Assembly (NCBI GenBank): GCA_944325175.1
Contig: CALUYZ010000002.1
Span: forward strand, 111,196-175,195
Reading direction: 5' to 3'
Origin: Candidatus Gastranaerophilales bacterium
Lineage (GTDB): Bacteria > Cyanobacteriota > Vampirovibrionia > Gastranaerophilales > Gastranaerophilaceae
Length of the DNA: 64,000 nt
Shown: one piece after another, positions 42,132 to 51,002 of the stretch
How positions within the stretch are numbered: the first letter of the stretch is position 1
Layout of the letters: every line of letters starts with the position of its first letter
Made by a program: the position numbers and the translations under genes
The notes under the pieces: generated by a model
Databases searched by the model: none
The model's input: only the letters and a program-made list of their open reading frames with translations
Told to the model about the DNA's origin: nothing

Positions 42132-43367
42132 ATGGAAACATTAACCAAAATGAACCTTAGCGTTAAATTTAATAGTGACGTTAATTTTGATGATTACAAA
42201 GTTTTAGCTGAAAATGCAGTGGCTGAAATTAAAGAAAGAAAAGGCAAAAGCGGTCAATTTTTAAATTGGATTGGCGTTTTGCAAGAAAACCAAATTAAAA
42301 ATATTGATGTTTTATATTCTTTATTTGAAAAAGCAAAAAAAGGCGGTTTCACTGACCTTGCAATTTTAGGCATCGGCGGTTCAAGACACACAACTGAATC
42401 TTTGGTTAAAATGCTTGGTGTTGATGATAACATTCATTTTTATTCATCAGTTGACCCTGTTAGTTTTGAAAGATTTGCAAAAAAATTAAACTTAGATAAA
42501 ACATTATTCTTGGTTGTTTCAAAATCAGGCGGAACACTTGAAACAACAACAGCATATAATTGTGCAAAAGCCTTAATGCAAAAACACTTAAATAAAGAAG
42601 ATGTTTCAGACAGATTTGTTGCAATGACAGACGCTTCAAGCGAAAAAAGCGCATTAAGAAGGCTTGTTGATAAAGGCGATTTAATGGGCTCAGGCTACGT
42701 TCACGATGATGTTGGCGGCAGATTTTCTATTTTTGATGATGCAACATTATTCACCCTATTTTGGGCAAATTATACAAAAGAAGATGTTGTTGGGCTTTTA
42801 AATTCATCTTTAGAAGCACAACAAATTTATTTGAATGAAGACATTAATAAAAACCCTGCACTTCAAATGGCAGCATTTAACGTTGATTCAAGATTAAAAG
42901 GAAATACTAAACATTTTGTTGAATATTTTGGCGATGCTTTTATGGGAACAACATTGTGGGAAAAACAACTTAAAAATGAATCTCTAAAAGCAAGAATTTC
43001 AACAGATACAAACGTTGGACCGGGGTATCTTCACTACAACGCAGAAGCAGATTTAGATGTTAATAATAAAGATTCATTCTTTACATTTGTTTATGCAAAA
43101 ACAGAAGATAAAACAACAAATGCAGTTTTAGTTGGCGTTATTAATGCATATTCTAATATGCACCCTGTTTCAATCGTTGAAATTAATGGTTTTGACTTAA
43201 AAACTTTGGCTCAATTAATTGAATTAAAACATTTTGAAACTTTATATACAGGAAACATTTTAAGAAGAAAAGAAAACGATGTAACATCAGCTGATGTTGC
43301 AATGCCTGAAGTTTTACAGCCAAACGTTGAAATTTACAAAAAAGAAGTTAAAAAAGCATTAAACTAA
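42132..43367 (+). CDS. pgi: Glucose-6-phosphate isomerase
   Basis: The start at 42132 (METLTKMN) follows AAAGGGGG; an upstream frame start at 42105 is less likely. 411 residues, shorter than E. coli Pgi but normal for the Bacillus/archaeal-length branch. Motifs: LAILGIGGSRHTTESL, VVSKSGGTLETTTAYN, and GGRFSIFDDATLFTLFWA. It interconverts glucose-6-P and fructose-6-P. It is transcribed alone and ends in a terminator. Confidence 0.9.
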   Translation: METLTKMNLSVKFNSDVNFDDYKVLAENAVAEIKERKGKSGQFLNWIGVLQENQIKNIDVLYSLFEKAKKGGFTDLAILGIGGSRHTTESLVKMLGVDDNIHFYSSVDPVSFERFAKKLNLDKTLFLVVSKSGGTLETTTAYNCAKALMQKHLNKEDVSDRFVAMTDASSEKSALRRLVDKGDLMGSGYVHDDVGGRFSIFDDATLFTLFWANYTKEDVVGLLNSSLEAQQIYLNEDINKNPALQMAAFNVDSRLKGNTKHFVEYFGDAFMGTTLWEKQLKNESLKARISTDTNVGPGYLHYNAEADLDVNNKDSFFTFVYAKTEDKTTNAVLVGVINAYSNMHPVSIVEINGFDLKTLAQLIELKHFETLYTGNILRRKENDVTSADVAMPEVLQPNVEIYKKEVKKALN

Positions 43368-43381
43368 AACATAATTTAAAA

Positions 43382-43417
43382 AATAACCCCTTCTAAATAA
43401 AGAGGGGGCTATTTTTT
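43382..43417. terminator. Bidirectional terminator between pgi and the Nudix gene
   Basis: CCCCTTCT/AGAGGGG stem extended by AATA/TATT, with TTTTTTT on the plus strand. It overlaps the last codons of the convergent gene. Confidence 0.7.
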
Positions 43418-43914
43418 TGTTCAATTTTTTCTAAAGAAGCTAAAAAGAAAGTTTCAGCAAGCCCGTTTTTTAAAATTACTTCTTTTGCTTCGTCTAAAAA
43501 ATACCATTTAGCAAAATCAACTTCAGAGTTTAATTTAAAATTTTCATCTTCAACTGAAACAATGAAATTGCAAATTAAGCTGTTAGATTTTTCATAATAT
43601 CTGCTTGCATTAAAGAAAAATTTTGAAACCCTAAGCCCCACTTCTTCTTTTATTTCTCTTATAAGGGCTTGTTCAAGAGTTTCAGTCTTTTCAACATATC
43701 CTGCAACAAGAATGTTGAAATCTCTGCCATATTGTTTTATTAAAAGCGTTTTTGAATAATCTTTGTTAAAAATAACGGTGCTGACAGCAACATTAAAAAA
43801 CGGAAAGCGAAATTCAGAACAATTTTCACAATAAGGAACAAACCCTTCGCTTATGCCGCAGTTAAAATTTTCTTTTAATATGAGTTTTTGCCCGCAATTA
43901 TAGCAATATTTCAA
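43393..43914 (-). CDS. Nudix hydrolase with N-terminal zinc ribbon
   Basis: 173 residues. Zinc-ribbon cysteines YCYNCGQKL and YCENCSEF (CxxC x2) precede a Nudix box GYVEKTETLEQALIREIKEEVGL (GX5EX7REXXEEXG). The architecture is that of NudC-like NADH pyrophosphatases but without the long N-terminal domain. It hydrolyses nucleoside diphosphate derivatives; substrate uncertain. It lies 15 bp after the flavin-binding protein gene. Confidence 0.88.
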   Translation of the reverse strand: MKYCYNCGQKLILKENFNCGISEGFVPYCENCSEFRFPFFNVAVSTVIFNKDYSKTLLIKQYGRDFNILVAGYVEKTETLEQALIREIKEEVGLRVSKFFFNASRYYEKSNSLICNFIVSVEDENFKLNSEVDFAKWYFLDEAKEVILKNGLAETFFLASLEKIEQKNSPLFI

Positions 43915-43929
43915 AATATACCTCTTTTG

Positions 43930-44406
43930 TTAACTTTCGTTTATAATTTTGCCCGTTATGTGTTCCGGAATTAATTCAAGAACGCAAACAAACTTTGAAA
44001 AATTTTTAATTTCATCTTCAATATAATTTTTATCTGCAAAAGGAAACCTATATGCAAGTTTACGGCAAATTTCAACTGTTGTATTTTTATCTTCCACAAT
44101 TTTTATTTTTCCGAAAACAATAACGCTTTTAACATCTAACCCCGGTTTTGTACTGCTTTGAACACCTTTTGTGTAAACCGTAAAGCAAACTTTATTATCA
44201 TTTTTGATTGCATCAATTTTATGCCCCTGTTTTGCACCGTGAAAATAAATTTTATTATCATCGGATAAATAAAAATTAACAGGAACGCCGTATGGGTAGC
44301 CAAAATCGCCAATTAAAGAAAGAACACCCCTTGTTTCTGTTTTTAAAATTTCAAAACATTCGCCTTCCGGAAGCTGTTGCTTAATTCTTCGCATTTCTCT
44401 AAACAT
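43930..44406 (-). CDS. Pyridoxamine 5'-phosphate oxidase-like flavoprotein (NimA type)
   Basis: 158 residues of the split-barrel FMN-binding fold: MRRIKQQLPEGECFEILKTETRGVLSLIG, GYPYGVPVNFYLSDDNKIYFHGAKQGHKIDAIKNDNKVCFTVY, and SVIVFGKIKIVEDK. This is the pattern of NimA/PPOX-type reductases, of which some reduce 5-nitroimidazoles. The activity here is not established. Cytoplasmic, upstream of a Nudix gene. Confidence 0.85.
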   Translation of the reverse strand: MFREMRRIKQQLPEGECFEILKTETRGVLSLIGDFGYPYGVPVNFYLSDDNKIYFHGAKQGHKIDAIKNDNKVCFTVYTKGVQSSTKPGLDVKSVIVFGKIKIVEDKNTTVEICRKLAYRFPFADKNYIEDEIKNFSKFVCVLELIPEHITGKIINES

Positions 44407-44616
44407 AAATTCTTTCCTTTGATTTTAACATCTTAACATACAAAAAAGGCATAAATCTTGTAAGTTAAGATTTTTATAATTTTAATAAGCCTTTAACCAA
44501 AGTGAGCAAAAAAAATACCTTTAACAATCGAGAGTTGAGTTTTAAAAAGGCGCATTAGAAGGAATAGCAAGGAAAGAATTCAAAAGAGCATTTTTTGCAA
44601 AAAATATAAAAACAAC

Positions 44617-44649
44617 AAAAACCTGCCTTATTTCTAAGACAGGTTTTTA
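44617..44649 (-). terminator. Terminator after fba
   Basis: AAAACCTGCCTTA/TAAGACAGGTTTT stem with a TTTC loop; T-rich on the minus strand. Confidence 0.75.
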
Positions 44650-44667
44650 AACTTTTTAGACTTTTAA

Positions 44668-45627
44668 TTAGTCATCAGCATGGCCTGCTGTGCCTAAAAC
44701 GTTAATCATTTTGTGTTTAACCATTTCTTTAACAGCAGTTCTGCCAGGACCCATATATTCTCTTGGGTCAAATTTTTCAGGATGTTCAATAAAGAATTCT
44801 CTGATTGTTGATGTCATAGCTAATCTTAAGTCTGTATCGATGTTAATTTTAGCTACACCGTGTTTTGAAGCATAATTTAACATATCTTCAGGAACACCTT
44901 GTGCATCAGGCAAGTTGCCGCCAAATTTGTTGCATTTTTCAACAAATTCTTTAGGAACAGATGATGAACCGTGAAGAACGATAGGATAATCGCCAAAACC
45001 GGCTTCTTTAAGAGCGTCTTTAATTTCTTTTAATCTGTCAAAGTCAAGTTTAGCTTCGCCTTTGAATTTGTAAGCGCCGTGAGATGTACCGATTGCAATA
45101 GCTAATGAATCGCAGCCTGTTTGTTTAACAAATTCAACAGCTTCTTTAACGTTTGTGTATTTAGCATCTTTAGCATCAACATTAACGTCATCTTCAACGC
45201 CAGCTAATTTGCCAAGTTCTGCTTCAACCGAAACGCCTCTTTCGTGAGCGTATTCAACAACTTTTTTAGTTAAGGCAACGTTTTCTTCAAATGGGAATCT
45301 TGAACCGTCAATCATAACTGAAGAAAAACCGCCATCAATACAAGCTTTGCAAATTTCAAAATCTGCACCGTGGTCTAAGTGAAGTGCGATAGGTACTGTT
45401 GTTGTAGCCAAAGCTGCTTCAACTAATTTGATTAAATATGTTTGGTTTGCATATTTTCTAGCACCTGCTGAAACTTGAAGAATAATTGGTGATCTTGTTT
45501 CTTCAGCAGCTTCTGCAATACCTTGCAAAATTTCCATGTTGTTAACATTGTAAGCACCAATAGCATAACCGCCTGCGAGTGCTTTTTTGAACATTTCGCC
45601 TGTTCCGACTAATTTTCTTTCTGACAT
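44668..45627 (-). CDS. fba: Class II fructose-1,6-bisphosphate aldolase
   Basis: The start at 45627 (MSERKLVG) is preferred because GGAG lies a few bases upstream; a longer frame adds four residues. 319 residues: GYAIGAYNVNNMEI, LHLDHGADFEICKACIDGGFSSVMIDGS (zinc His and Asp), VEAELGKLAGVEDD, AIGTSHGAYKF, LHGSSSVPKE, and INIDTDLRLA. It catalyses the aldol step of glycolysis/gluconeogenesis. Monocistronic with its own terminator. Confidence 0.95.
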   Translation of the reverse strand: MSERKLVGTGEMFKKALAGGYAIGAYNVNNMEILQGIAEAAEETRSPIILQVSAGARKYANQTYLIKLVEAALATTTVPIALHLDHGADFEICKACIDGGFSSVMIDGSRFPFEENVALTKKVVEYAHERGVSVEAELGKLAGVEDDVNVDAKDAKYTNVKEAVEFVKQTGCDSLAIAIGTSHGAYKFKGEAKLDFDRLKEIKDALKEAGFGDYPIVLHGSSSVPKEFVEKCNKFGGNLPDAQGVPEDMLNYASKHGVAKINIDTDLRLAMTSTIREFFIEHPEKFDPREYMGPGRTAVKEMVKHKMINVLGTAGHADD

Positions 45628-45864
45628 AAATAACTCCACTTTCTATTCATAAATGTCAATAATCAAACTAATATTATATTAAAAAAGGGGCAAAATCAAG
45701 CAACAAAAAGAGGAGCTTTAAAGCAAACAGAAATCATAAAATTAAAGAACCTAAATAATGGTTTTTAGCGTTCCATATATAAAAAATAAAAAGAAACCTT
45801 ATTCAATTTAAAAAATAAATAATTCTTAACTTATACACAACAACAAAATCAGCCAACTATAAAA

Positions 45865-45889
45865 GTTGGGGTCGAAACCCCAACCTACT
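45865..45889. repeat. REP-like palindrome after gene G
   Basis: GTTGGGGT-CGAA-ACCCCAAC followed by CTACT, starting 12 nt past the gene G stop, where the other targets carry the CATTTT hairpin. A related palindrome is at 15950-15973. Confidence 0.5.
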
Positions 45890-45896
45890 GAGTATT

Positions 45897-46868
45897 TTAT
45901 TTTCTGACACATCTGACTGAATAAGTAAGTGATCGTGCATTGCGGTTGCGGTGACCACGTGTGAATAATGAACTCCAAGCCAATCCGCTATTGCCAGATG
46001 ATATTACTGAGCCCGACCAATAGTAACTTGTACTTTCGCCTAAATTTATCAATGGAGCATTAATAAATAAAGACGCTAATTCGTCCCTATCTGGTAATCT
46101 TAAGTCTTCTGCCATAAGCTTACATGCTGCCGATGCATCAACTGTTTCAGAATTTTCAGAGTAATGCGGTACTGTTGTTGTATAATCTGTACTGTACGGT
46201 ATAGGTGCTGCAACAATAGGGTTTTTATTATAAAGCGCTGTAATAAAACCAACATCTTTGCCCACTTGATTGGGTCCCTCTGCACCGTTTAAATCGTATA
46301 CAAAATTAACACACATTTTATTTTGAACATAATGATTAGCAGATGTGTCAGAACTGCAAAGAGGATTATAAAATACAGCTATTGATTCACCATTAACTGT
46401 TTCAAATGCAGCCGCTTTTGTATCTGCAACATCGCCGTCTTCGCCGTTTGCATGACCTCCATTTACTAATTTTTCATTTAATTCGCTTATTTTAGTCGGA
46501 AATGTTATCTCGGCTTCACCGTTTAGTGTTGTAATTTTGCTCGGAATACCGCAAGAACTTAATTTATCAGGTCCGCAAACATTGTTAATTTTATAAACTT
46601 TTGATAGCGCATCTAAAATAAAACTTTCAGCAGCGGTATCAGCCGTTGCAGTGCCTTCTGCATCTTCTGTATACGTTCCATATCCGCCTAGGGTATTCAT
46701 CTGTCCAATAGCTTGAGCTAATCTTGCATGAAGTGCTTTCTTTTGTGCATCCCATGCTTTTTCGTTTACATTCACCAATAAACTTGGTAAAGTAATTGCT
46801 GCCACTATGCCTATAATTGCTAAAATAATCAGAATTTCAGCTAGTGTAAACCCTGTTTTTCTTTTCAT
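45897..46868 (-). CDS. DGR-family target G: prepilin-like protein, distant from the DGR
   Basis: 323 residues, about 29 kb from the reverse transcriptase. MKRKTGFTLAEILIILAII prepilin start, the conserved centre, and a C-terminal lectin-like end with YYWSGSVISSGNSGLAWSSLF, NRNARSLTYSVRCVRK. The amino-acid changes fall at the usual variable positions but the DNA differs widely from TR at non-adenine sites, and the post-VR hairpin is replaced by a different palindrome. It is probably a former target or a paralogue diversified by another route. Confidence 0.84.
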   Translation of the reverse strand: MKRKTGFTLAEILIILAIIGIVAAITLPSLLVNVNEKAWDAQKKALHARLAQAIGQMNTLGGYGTYTEDAEGTATADTAAESFILDALSKVYKINNVCGPDKLSSCGIPSKITTLNGEAEITFPTKISELNEKLVNGGHANGEDGDVADTKAAAFETVNGESIAVFYNPLCSSDTSANHYVQNKMCVNFVYDLNGAEGPNQVGKDVGFITALYNKNPIVAAPIPYSTDYTTTVPHYSENSETVDASAACKLMAEDLRLPDRDELASLFINAPLINLGESTSYYWSGSVISSGNSGLAWSSLFTRGHRNRNARSLTYSVRCVRK

Positions 46869-46938
46869 AAAAAATTACCTTTCTATTGCTAAATAATCCC
46901 AACAGGAATATATGATAAGTAATACTTCACATATTCTA

Positions 46939-46967
46939 ATATTATCATTATTTAATCTTGCCTTCAA
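46939..46967 (-). promoter_or_regulatory. Fixed promoter of gene G
   Basis: On the minus strand TTGAAG (46962-46967), 17 bp, TAATAT (46939-46944), outside the invertible segment and facing gene G. It corresponds to the fixed promoters of D and E; the downstream palindrome is partly conserved (AAGT-N3-ACTT at 46917-46927). Confidence 0.55.
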
Positions 46968-46995
46968 TGTGTTATAAGGAATTTATCCTTTCAAC

Positions 46996-47169
46996 TTTGC
47001 ACCAATTTGAACGAATTTGATGCAAGTGGCTAAAAGCCTTATTGTTTATGCATTTTGAAGATTAGAAAATAGAAAATATTGAGGTTTTAACCTCTTGAAT
47101 TAATGTGGAAACAATAATATATTGAGAAAAAGAAGTTAAATGCACCAATATCGTTCATTTTGGTGCATT
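46996..47169 (+). promoter_or_regulatory. Invertible promoter switch of gene G, OFF orientation
   Basis: Gene-proximal site 46996-47026: arms TTTGCACCAA/TTGATGCAAG, core TTTGAACGAAT. Distal site 47139-47169: arms AATGCACCAA/TTGGTGCATT, core TATCGTTCATT. Seven core bases (TGAACGA) match in inverted orientation, and the interval is 112 bp. Promoter TTGAAT 47095-47100, 17 bp, TATATT 47118-47123 points rightwards, away from gene G, into the distal hairpin and TTTTTTG. Confidence 0.78.
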
Positions 47170-47366
47170 TTTTGTTTGTGAAAAAGGGTGAGAAGTTGAA
47201 AAGAAAAATGTTTTCTTAAAGATTGGAGTAAATGTTTGGGTTTATGGATGGTTTTGGGTGAGTGTTTGAAACGGATAAGAGATTTTAATTGGGTTGAGGG
47301 GGGATATTTAAGAAGTTTTAATCTGCGGGGCAGATTATGTTATGAAGGGTATAATTAAGCAGAGAA

Positions 47367-47391
47367 AATAGGGCTTATAAATTAAGCCCTA
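47367..47391 (-). terminator. Terminator after the GH13 gene
   Basis: ATAGGGCTTA/TAAGCCCTAT stem, T-rich on the minus strand, 19 bp past the stop. Confidence 0.7.
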
Positions 47392-47409
47392 TTTGTTTGG
47401 TTTTAAAAA

Positions 47410-49716
47410 TTAACCTACACGTTTAAAGCAAATTGTGGAGTACCCTGCCATATTAATGGGTCTGTTTGTGCTGCCGTCACCGTGAATTACTTCGTCTTTG
47501 TTTAAATGTCTTGCGCTGCCGCCATATTTTTCGTCATCTGTGTTTAAAACTTCAACCCAGCGACCTTTGGGGAATTTAATCCAATATTCATTGTCTTTTT
47601 CTTCCCTGTAATTTGTTTCGCCTGCGTTTGTTATTGTAAATATTTCATTGTTTGTGGCAGTATCTTTTGAACAATAGCCGATAACTTGGGACATGGGATG
47701 ATCAATAATGGTTGATTTATCAATATAGCCTGTTCTTATTGCAGAATTTTCATTATTCAGCTTGTTTAAGTCTTTTGCAAGATTTGCAAATTGTTCCATT
47801 CTTTTTTTGCCGCTTTCTGAATAATTTATTTCCCCCAATGTAGATTCTCTGAGGGCGTCCATGCCGGGTTCATAACCTTTTTCAGTATATAAATATTCTT
47901 CATAAGGAACAGATTCAAATTGTCTAAAGAATCTAAACGGCGTCAAATCTGCGTTTTCATCACCTTGGAAGGTCATTTTCGGACCGGGTGTTGAATATGT
48001 AAGCGCAAGCGCCATTTTATTTTGCGCCATTGAATCATTAAATGCTTTTTTAATTCTGTTATAGGTTATTTTTGAAGAAGAATTTATTCCCAAAGGTGAG
48101 AGTACATAAGCTTGCAGCCTGTCCCTTTGCTTTTGAGCTTCTTCTCTTGACATATTTGGCACTACTTCATATTTATCAAGTTCGCCTTTTTGGAATTTTA
48201 TTGCTAAATCTTCAGATGCCAGTTGCGCTTTTTGGCAAGTTACGATATAAATTGCTTCTTCAAAAGATTTTCCCTTACTTTTTGCATAATCTTTGGCTCT
48301 TTCAATATCTCTTTGGCTAAGTGCCATTGAATCGTTAAGTCTTAATTTGGGAACCATTAATTTTGAAACAGCTCTTGTACCTTCATAGTTGCCAATTTCA
48401 TCGTGGCTTTTAACATATTTTACACTATGCTGGGCGTTTAGAGCCGCATTTATTAAATTGGTGGTATTTGGCGCATATAAAATTGAATCCAGTTGATGAT
48501 AAAAGTTAAAATCCCATTCAGAATCCATGCCTATTCTGGATAAATTGGCATCGCCTCTTATAATTCTTTGAATTGCTTTTGTATGCTCTTCTTCATTTTT
48601 TCCTGCGCCATATTCCTCTGCCCAAAGGGGGCTTGTAACTCTTTTGTCATGAACTTCTTCGCTATTTGTCCAATAATTACCGTTATTATCTATGCTAACC
48701 CCGCCTCTGCCGTCTTCTGCGATTAAAAAGGCATCGGGGTAGTGATAGTTAATTTCTGCAGCCATTTGTTTCAAGGTTAAATCAGATTGCATATATTTTG
48801 TCATATCAAGGCGAAGCCCGTCAACGTGATAATTTTCAATCCAGTTCATGGCGGAATTTATAATGTAATCTCTTACATATTCTGAATTTTCACCCTCAAA
48901 GTTAAAAGCTTCACCAAAATCATTAGGACCTTTTATGTATGGACCGGTTGTTTTTAATTGCGCACCGTCAGGACCTAAATGGTTTGGAATAATATCAAAT
49001 ACAACGTTCAAACCTTCTTTATGGGCTTCATCAACAAGTTCTTTTAATTTGTCAGGTCCGCCTAAATAATCTGAAGCTGCCATTTTGTCAACACCGTCAT
49101 AGCCCCAATTATACGAATAGGTGTTTTCAACATGCATAATTTCAACTGTATTAAAGCCCATTTCTTTAATTTCTTTTAATTTGTCTTTAACGCCTTCATA
49201 GCTTCTTTTATCGGTAAAAGAATCGGGGTTAAGGGCATATATTCTTGCATCTCTTACTGATAGCTTACCGTTGCCGTTTGCTGTTCTTGTAATTCGTTCA
49301 GGGCTGTTTTTCCATTGCGCATCATTTTGCCACCTGTAGGCAGATTGGTCATAAATTGTTGATGCACCTATTAATTCTTCTTGTTTAAATGTGTACGGGT
49401 CTTTTACCGTGTCAACTTCGCCTGAGCCTTTGTAGATTGTATAGTAATATTTATCGCCGGGAGAAATTTCCCCTTTTTTAATATCTGTTTTTGCAAAAAC
49501 ACCGTTTCCTTGGTTTTTCAGTTCATATTCTTTTTTCGAGCCGTCAGGTTTTATGACGCCCGCAACAACACCTTTTGAATCAGGATAAACATATATTTTA
49601 AAGCTTGAATTTTCTTTTTGATTATCTTCTGTAGCTACTCTTGCACCCCAGCTTCTGTGTTCTTCAAGTTTTTTGCCAAAAGAAAGAGGGGTAAATCCAA
49701 CTTTTTCAATTCTCAT
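47410..49716 (-). CDS. GH13 alpha-glucan enzyme with N-terminal CBM48-like domain
   Basis: 768 residues. An N-terminal Ig-like region (residues 1-120, with KYYYTI and DPYTF) precedes the catalytic barrel: YNWGYDGVD, VVFDIIPNHLGPDG, DGLRLDMTKY (nucleophile Asp), FLIAEDGRGG (acid/base Glu) and VKSHDEIGN. This set fits branching enzyme or maltooligosyltrehalose trehalohydrolase-like members; which one is not resolved. The extreme N-terminus MRIEKVGFTPLSFGKK carries a Phe-Gly motif also seen in two unrelated genes near 62 kb. A C-terminal beta domain ends in TICFKRVG. Confidence 0.82.
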   Translation of the reverse strand: MRIEKVGFTPLSFGKKLEEHRSWGARVATEDNQKENSSFKIYVYPDSKGVVAGVIKPDGSKKEYELKNQGNGVFAKTDIKKGEISPGDKYYYTIYKGSGEVDTVKDPYTFKQEELIGASTIYDQSAYRWQNDAQWKNSPERITRTANGNGKLSVRDARIYALNPDSFTDKRSYEGVKDKLKEIKEMGFNTVEIMHVENTYSYNWGYDGVDKMAASDYLGGPDKLKELVDEAHKEGLNVVFDIIPNHLGPDGAQLKTTGPYIKGPNDFGEAFNFEGENSEYVRDYIINSAMNWIENYHVDGLRLDMTKYMQSDLTLKQMAAEINYHYPDAFLIAEDGRGGVSIDNNGNYWTNSEEVHDKRVTSPLWAEEYGAGKNEEEHTKAIQRIIRGDANLSRIGMDSEWDFNFYHQLDSILYAPNTTNLINAALNAQHSVKYVKSHDEIGNYEGTRAVSKLMVPKLRLNDSMALSQRDIERAKDYAKSKGKSFEEAIYIVTCQKAQLASEDLAIKFQKGELDKYEVVPNMSREEAQKQRDRLQAYVLSPLGINSSSKITYNRIKKAFNDSMAQNKMALALTYSTPGPKMTFQGDENADLTPFRFFRQFESVPYEEYLYTEKGYEPGMDALRESTLGEINYSESGKKRMEQFANLAKDLNKLNNENSAIRTGYIDKSTIIDHPMSQVIGYCSKDTATNNEIFTITNAGETNYREEKDNEYWIKFPKGRWVEVLNTDDEKYGGSARHLNKDEVIHGDGSTNRPINMAGYSTICFKRVG

Positions 49717-49787
49717 AGACTATTTATTCCTAACACAACACTTATCTATCTTAATAAAAACAAAAAAAGATTTATTTTTGCCTAAAA

Positions 49788-50396
49788 TTATTTATTTCTT
49801 TTAATTACTCTCCATTTTGGAACATCTGAATGATAAACCTTTAGCACCAATAAATCGCCCTTGTCTATGTCAACCTCTGCCCCTTTTTCGATATAAACAA
49901 AAGGTGTATTTTCATAAACATTATGAAAAGCGGTTTTTATTCTTGATTTATCTTCATCGGGAATAATTAAACCTTTAGAAAAATAAAAAACCTGACTTAA
50001 ACCTTTTACAAAATAGCCGCCGACAGCAAGACCTGCATCCAGCGCCGTTTTTTTATAGTCGATTTTTGAATATCCGACAACTTTGGCTTCTAAGTTTTCA
50101 TCTTCTATTAAATGAACAACCCCGTCTATTTCAAAAGATTCAGGCTGAATTACAATGTATGCGTTTCTTTTGCCTCTTTTAGCGTCTACTGTTTTTATTA
50201 TTGTGCCGTTTATAATTGAATTTGCTTTAATAATTTTGCCGTCTGAAAGTTCTGTTTCTTCAACAACTTTTGCACTGAAAACTTTTTCGGTGTCATTTTG
50301 ACTAAATTCTGTCATGCTTTCAACTAAAACATTTTGTGCAAAAACAAAAGGTGTGATAAGAAAATAAAATAAAATTGTATAAAATATTTTTTTCAT
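49788..50396 (-). CDS. Secreted protein of unknown function
   Basis: 202 residues with a signal peptide (IFYTILFYFLITPFVFAQ). Mature part: beta-rich with SIINGTIIKTVDAKRGKRNAYIVIQPESF, a hydrophobic GLAVGGYFVKGLSQVF stretch and EKGAEVDIDKGDLLVLKVY. The segment pattern is reminiscent of periplasmic TrbI/VirB10-like beta domains that buffer pore-forming proteins, but this is a weak resemblance. It is probably envelope-associated. Confidence 0.65.
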   Translation of the reverse strand: MKKIFYTILFYFLITPFVFAQNVLVESMTEFSQNDTEKVFSAKVVEETELSDGKIIKANSIINGTIIKTVDAKRGKRNAYIVIQPESFEIDGVVHLIEDENLEAKVVGYSKIDYKKTALDAGLAVGGYFVKGLSQVFYFSKGLIIPDEDKSRIKTAFHNVYENTPFVYIEKGAEVDIDKGDLLVLKVYHSDVPKWRVIKRNK

Positions 50397-50453
50397 AGGA
50401 TAATTTTAGCATACAAATTTTATAAAGAAAAAATATTAAAAAAAGGATACAAA

Positions 50454-51002
50454 ATGTTAAATTCAAAAGATTCAATTTTAATTATGATAGATGTGCAAGA
50501 TAAACTTGTTAAAATGTTGAATGAAAAAAACCAAAATGAAATGGTTGAAAAAACAAAAAAAATTGTGAGAACCGCAAAAATTTTAAATATTGATACAATT
50601 ACAACAGAGCAATACCCGAAGGGCTTAGGCGCTACAATTCAAGAGGTTCAAGAAATTTTAGGGGAAAAATATCTTCCTTTTGAAAAAACAAATTTTTCTG
50701 TTGTAAAAGAAGATGAAATTTTTGAAGCCATTAAAAAAACAGGCAAAAAACAGGTTGTTTTATTTGGAATTGAAGCGCACATTTGTGTTTTTCAAACGGC
50801 GATTGAGCTAAAAGAAATGGGTTATGAAGTTTTTGTTGTTTATGATATTTCACATTCAAGAAAAGATGAAGAAAAACTTCTTGCAATGAAGAATTTATCT
50901 CAGCTTGGAATTTTAACCTTATCTTTAGAAATGGTTTTATTTATGTGGCTGACTGGTTCTAAAAACCCCAATTTTAAAGAAGTTCAGGCTTTAATTAAAT
51001 AA
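50454..51002 (+). CDS. Isochorismatase-like cysteine hydrolase
   Basis: 182 residues. The family pattern is present: ILIMIDVQDKLV (catalytic Asp), TTEQYPKGLGAT, and VVLFGIEAHICVFQTAIEL with the nucleophilic Cys (GxEAHxCV). Such hydrolases act on amides and enol ethers; the YcaC-like subgroup is a likely relative. It overlaps the end of lpxK, on the other strand, by 12 bp. Confidence 0.88.
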   Translation: MLNSKDSILIMIDVQDKLVKMLNEKNQNEMVEKTKKIVRTAKILNIDTITTEQYPKGLGATIQEVQEILGEKYLPFEKTNFSVVKEDEIFEAIKKTGKKQVVLFGIEAHICVFQTAIELKEMGYEVFVVYDISHSRKDEEKLLAMKNLSQLGILTLSLEMVLFMWLTGSKNPNFKEVQALIK

